A stretch of DNA of 64,000 nt from Bradyrhizobium sp. ISRA464 (GTDB taxonomy: Bacteria; Pseudomonadota; Alphaproteobacteria; Rhizobiales; Xanthobacteraceae). The stretch covers positions 806,001-870,000 of the forward strand of contig NZ_CP094526.1 of assembly GCF_029910095.1 (NCBI RefSeq). Reading direction: 5' to 3'. Under the pieces are notes generated by a model. It saw only the letters and a list, made by a program, of their open reading frames with translations. It was not told the origin of the DNA and did not search any database. The translations under genes were made by a program, and so were the position numbers. This document shows positions 62,912-64,000 of the stretch, one piece after another. The stretch's first letter is position 1. Each line of letters begins with the position of its first letter.

Positions 62912-62946
62912 CGGGGTAATGGGTCCTGGCTTTCGCCAGGACGACG
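62912..62946 (-). repeat. Right inverted repeat of the GIY-YIG cassette
   Basis: Perfect 35-bp reverse complement of 62549-62583. It lies 33 bp upstream of the nuclease start codon, so the promoter of the gene must overlap this hairpin or lie outside the cassette. Confidence 0.95.
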
Positions 62947-63075
62947 TCCTTGGATGGTGCTATTAACTCCATCGGAACAAATTAAGAACACTTTAGCAAG
63001 TCTTTGATATATCATTGTGATTCGACGCCTGCGCCGACACAATATCTATGGTCTATCAGCCTCCGCGAGGACTAC

Positions 63076-63507
63076 ATGTCCACCATCGCCTTTGATCAGT
63101 TTGCCCTCACCCGCATTGCGGATTTCGCCCGCTCGTTGTCGCGGCTGCATCAGGCCTCGCGGCGCCAATGGGTCGATGACGACCAGCTCGACCGCGAGTT
63201 CAACGCGGTCTGCATGTCGATCTGGGGCTACACCACGGACGATTTCAGCGACGATCTGTTCTCGCTCGAGGATCACGCCTGGCTCGATTCGCTCGACGAG
63301 GCGCACGCGCGCATCTTCGCCGCCGAGCAGGGCTACGATCTCGTCGACGATCACGGGATGCTGACGGACTGGTGGGGCTATTGCTGGATGATCCTCGCCG
63401 AGAAGCGCGGCATCCTCAATCCGGAGAACCGTGCCGCCGCGCGCGCGGCGATCGAGGACAAATATCGGGCCGCGCCAAACGTGATCGGCGTGATCGTCGG
63501 GCGGTAG
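63076..63507 (+). CDS. Conserved-looking acidic protein, function unknown (143 aa)
   Basis: Cytoplasmic acidic protein with no signal peptide. It begins MSTIAFDQFALTRIADFARS and contains WVDDDQLDREFNAVCMSIWG, DDLFSLEDHAWLDSLDEAHA and WWGYCWMILAEKRGILNPEN. The clusters of Asp, Trp and Tyr suggest a compact folded domain, and no known catalytic motif is seen. ATG 63076 has GAGG upstream; the longer open frame from TTG 63004 lacks a site. I do not recognise the family. Confidence 0.75.
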   Translation: MSTIAFDQFALTRIADFARSLSRLHQASRRQWVDDDQLDREFNAVCMSIWGYTTDDFSDDLFSLEDHAWLDSLDEAHARIFAAEQGYDLVDDHGMLTDWWGYCWMILAEKRGILNPENRAAARAAIEDKYRAAPNVIGVIVGR

Positions 63508-63571
63508 CACTGGTCGGGTCGATATTCCGGCTTCGATGCTCTGCATCGCCCCGGAATGACGGCGCGAGCCG

Positions 63572-64000
63572 TCAGTTCGCTTGCGCCCGCTTGGCCGGCT
63601 TCGGCGCCGTGGTTTTCGGCACCGCCGAGGACGGGGCCGAGGGCGCGGCGTCGCGGCTGGTTTCCGGCGGCGGCGCGTCGCTGGCGACATCGGCGCTGAC
63701 CGGCGCGACCTTCATTTCACCGAGCCGGGCGCGGACCGCTGCCGTCAGCCCGGGATAGGACGCGACCGGCGTGAAGTCGAACGCCTGGTCGTTGCCGACG
63801 CGGATGCCGGTATAGGCGACAAGTCCGTCGGTGGTGGCGACTACGTCGCCGGCACGCAACGAGGCGTCGAGTGCGAGGTCGACCGGCGCAAGGCCGGCCG
63901 GATCGCGGCCGTTGCAGGTGCAGTCGGCGCGCAGCGCCTTGCGATAGGCGTAGGCGTTCTCGCTGTCGGCGTAGCGCTCGCCCGCGGTCGACGAGGCGCT
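63572..64000 (-). CDS. DUF2865-like exported protein, C-terminal part (5' end outside window)
   Basis: Open to the window edge over 143 codons. The visible sequence has ENAYAYRKALRADCTCNGRD and LDASLRAGDVVATTDGLVAYTG, which match the C-terminal pattern of DUF2865 proteins (CxC motif, then a GDVV..DG..V.G segment). It is followed by an Ala/Pro-rich low-complexity tail ending PKPAKRAQAN. The N-terminus, with an expected signal peptide and more cysteines, is not in the window. Function is unknown. Confidence 0.7.
   Translation of the reverse strand, partial: SASSTAGERYADSENAYAYRKALRADCTCNGRDPAGLAPVDLALDASLRAGDVVATTDGLVAYTGIRVGNDQAFDFTPVASYPGLTAAVRARLGEMKVAPVSADVASDAPPPETSRDAAPSAPSSAVPKTTAPKPAKRAQAN

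Larger units (their letters stand above)
62549..62946. mobile_element. GIY-YIG nuclease cassette bounded by perfect 35-bp inverted repeats
   Basis: A 398-bp unit. Left end 62549-62583 and right end 62912-62946 are perfect 35-bp inverted repeats. The nuclease gene lies between, with only 4 bp from its stop to the left repeat. Each repeat folds on itself as GTCCTGGC GAAA GCCAGGAC (left 62553-62572) followed by CCATTACCCCG. No target duplication is evident at the outer borders. No transposase is present. Solo hairpins of the same plan at 23756-23790 and 23969-23994 suggest a family with non-coding members. Confidence 0.7.

Overview
The window is a GC-rich alphaproteobacterial chromosome segment. 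Gene content and the dense short palindromic intergenic repeats point to the Bradyrhizobium/Rhodopseudomonas group: ChvI-ChvG with HprK, a mannose-type EIIA and HPr, PckA, small secreted proteins, a DUF2865-like protein and HxlR and LuxR regulators. This assignment is recognition by eye, not a database result. Coding density is high on both strands. One tRNA (Arg, CCU) is present. No rRNA, CRISPR array, prophage or classical IS was seen.

Layout: 1-3.2 kb holds an acyl-CoA synthetase (cut by the window edge) divergent from a metallo-beta-lactamase hydrolase and an SDR, with a 9-bp palindrome between them. 3.3-11 kb holds envelope and stress proteins, a ketopantoate reductase-like enzyme, a CAP protein, a LuxR-type regulator, the tRNA and small secreted proteins. 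11.2-23.0 kb is a catabolic block: an HxlR repressor divergent from eleven tightly packed plus-strand genes (kappa-GST-like isomerase, acyl-CoA ligase, two Tyr-less SDRs, paired acyl-CoA dehydrogenases, thiolase, nitronate monooxygenase-like flavoprotein, crotonase, iron alcohol dehydrogenase/maleylacetate reductase, GST-like protein). Together they read as activation and beta-oxidation-like degradation of an unidentified acyl or ring compound. 23.05-24.03 kb is a non-coding stretch rich in repeats, including a multi-stem structured element. 24.0-29.0 kb holds an SsuABC/TauABC-type importer divergent from an OmpR/EnvZ-type two-component pair.

29-36 kb carries radC, a 3-methyladenine glycosylase I-like gene, map, an MscS channel, a CPA1 antiporter and a Pro-rich membrane protein. 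36.2-38.6 kb is modABC, with a double palindrome between modA and modB. 38.7-49.3 kb holds a murein endopeptidase, a PAS-GGDEF-EAL protein with a degenerate GGDEF motif, an acyl-CoA dehydrogenase-family pseudogene, an ICMT-like methyltransferase, lepA and a GT39-type membrane enzyme. 49.3-56.8 kb is the regulatory and carbon-control block ptsH-EIIA-hprK-chvG-chvI, then a HugZ-like gene and pckA. 57-61.7 kb has arginase, a thioesterase and glycogen phosphorylase.

The most unusual objects are non-coding or repeat-linked. (i) A 398-bp cassette at 62549-62946 has a small GIY-YIG nuclease gene enclosed by perfect 35-bp inverted repeats, each folding into a GAAA-loop hairpin; solo relatives of the hairpin lie at 23.76 and 23.97 kb. 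(ii) A structured element of about 530 nt lies at 23.22-23.76 kb with a perfect 17-bp long-range stem. (iii) Two palindromes with equal 24-nt loops sit inside the mod operon.
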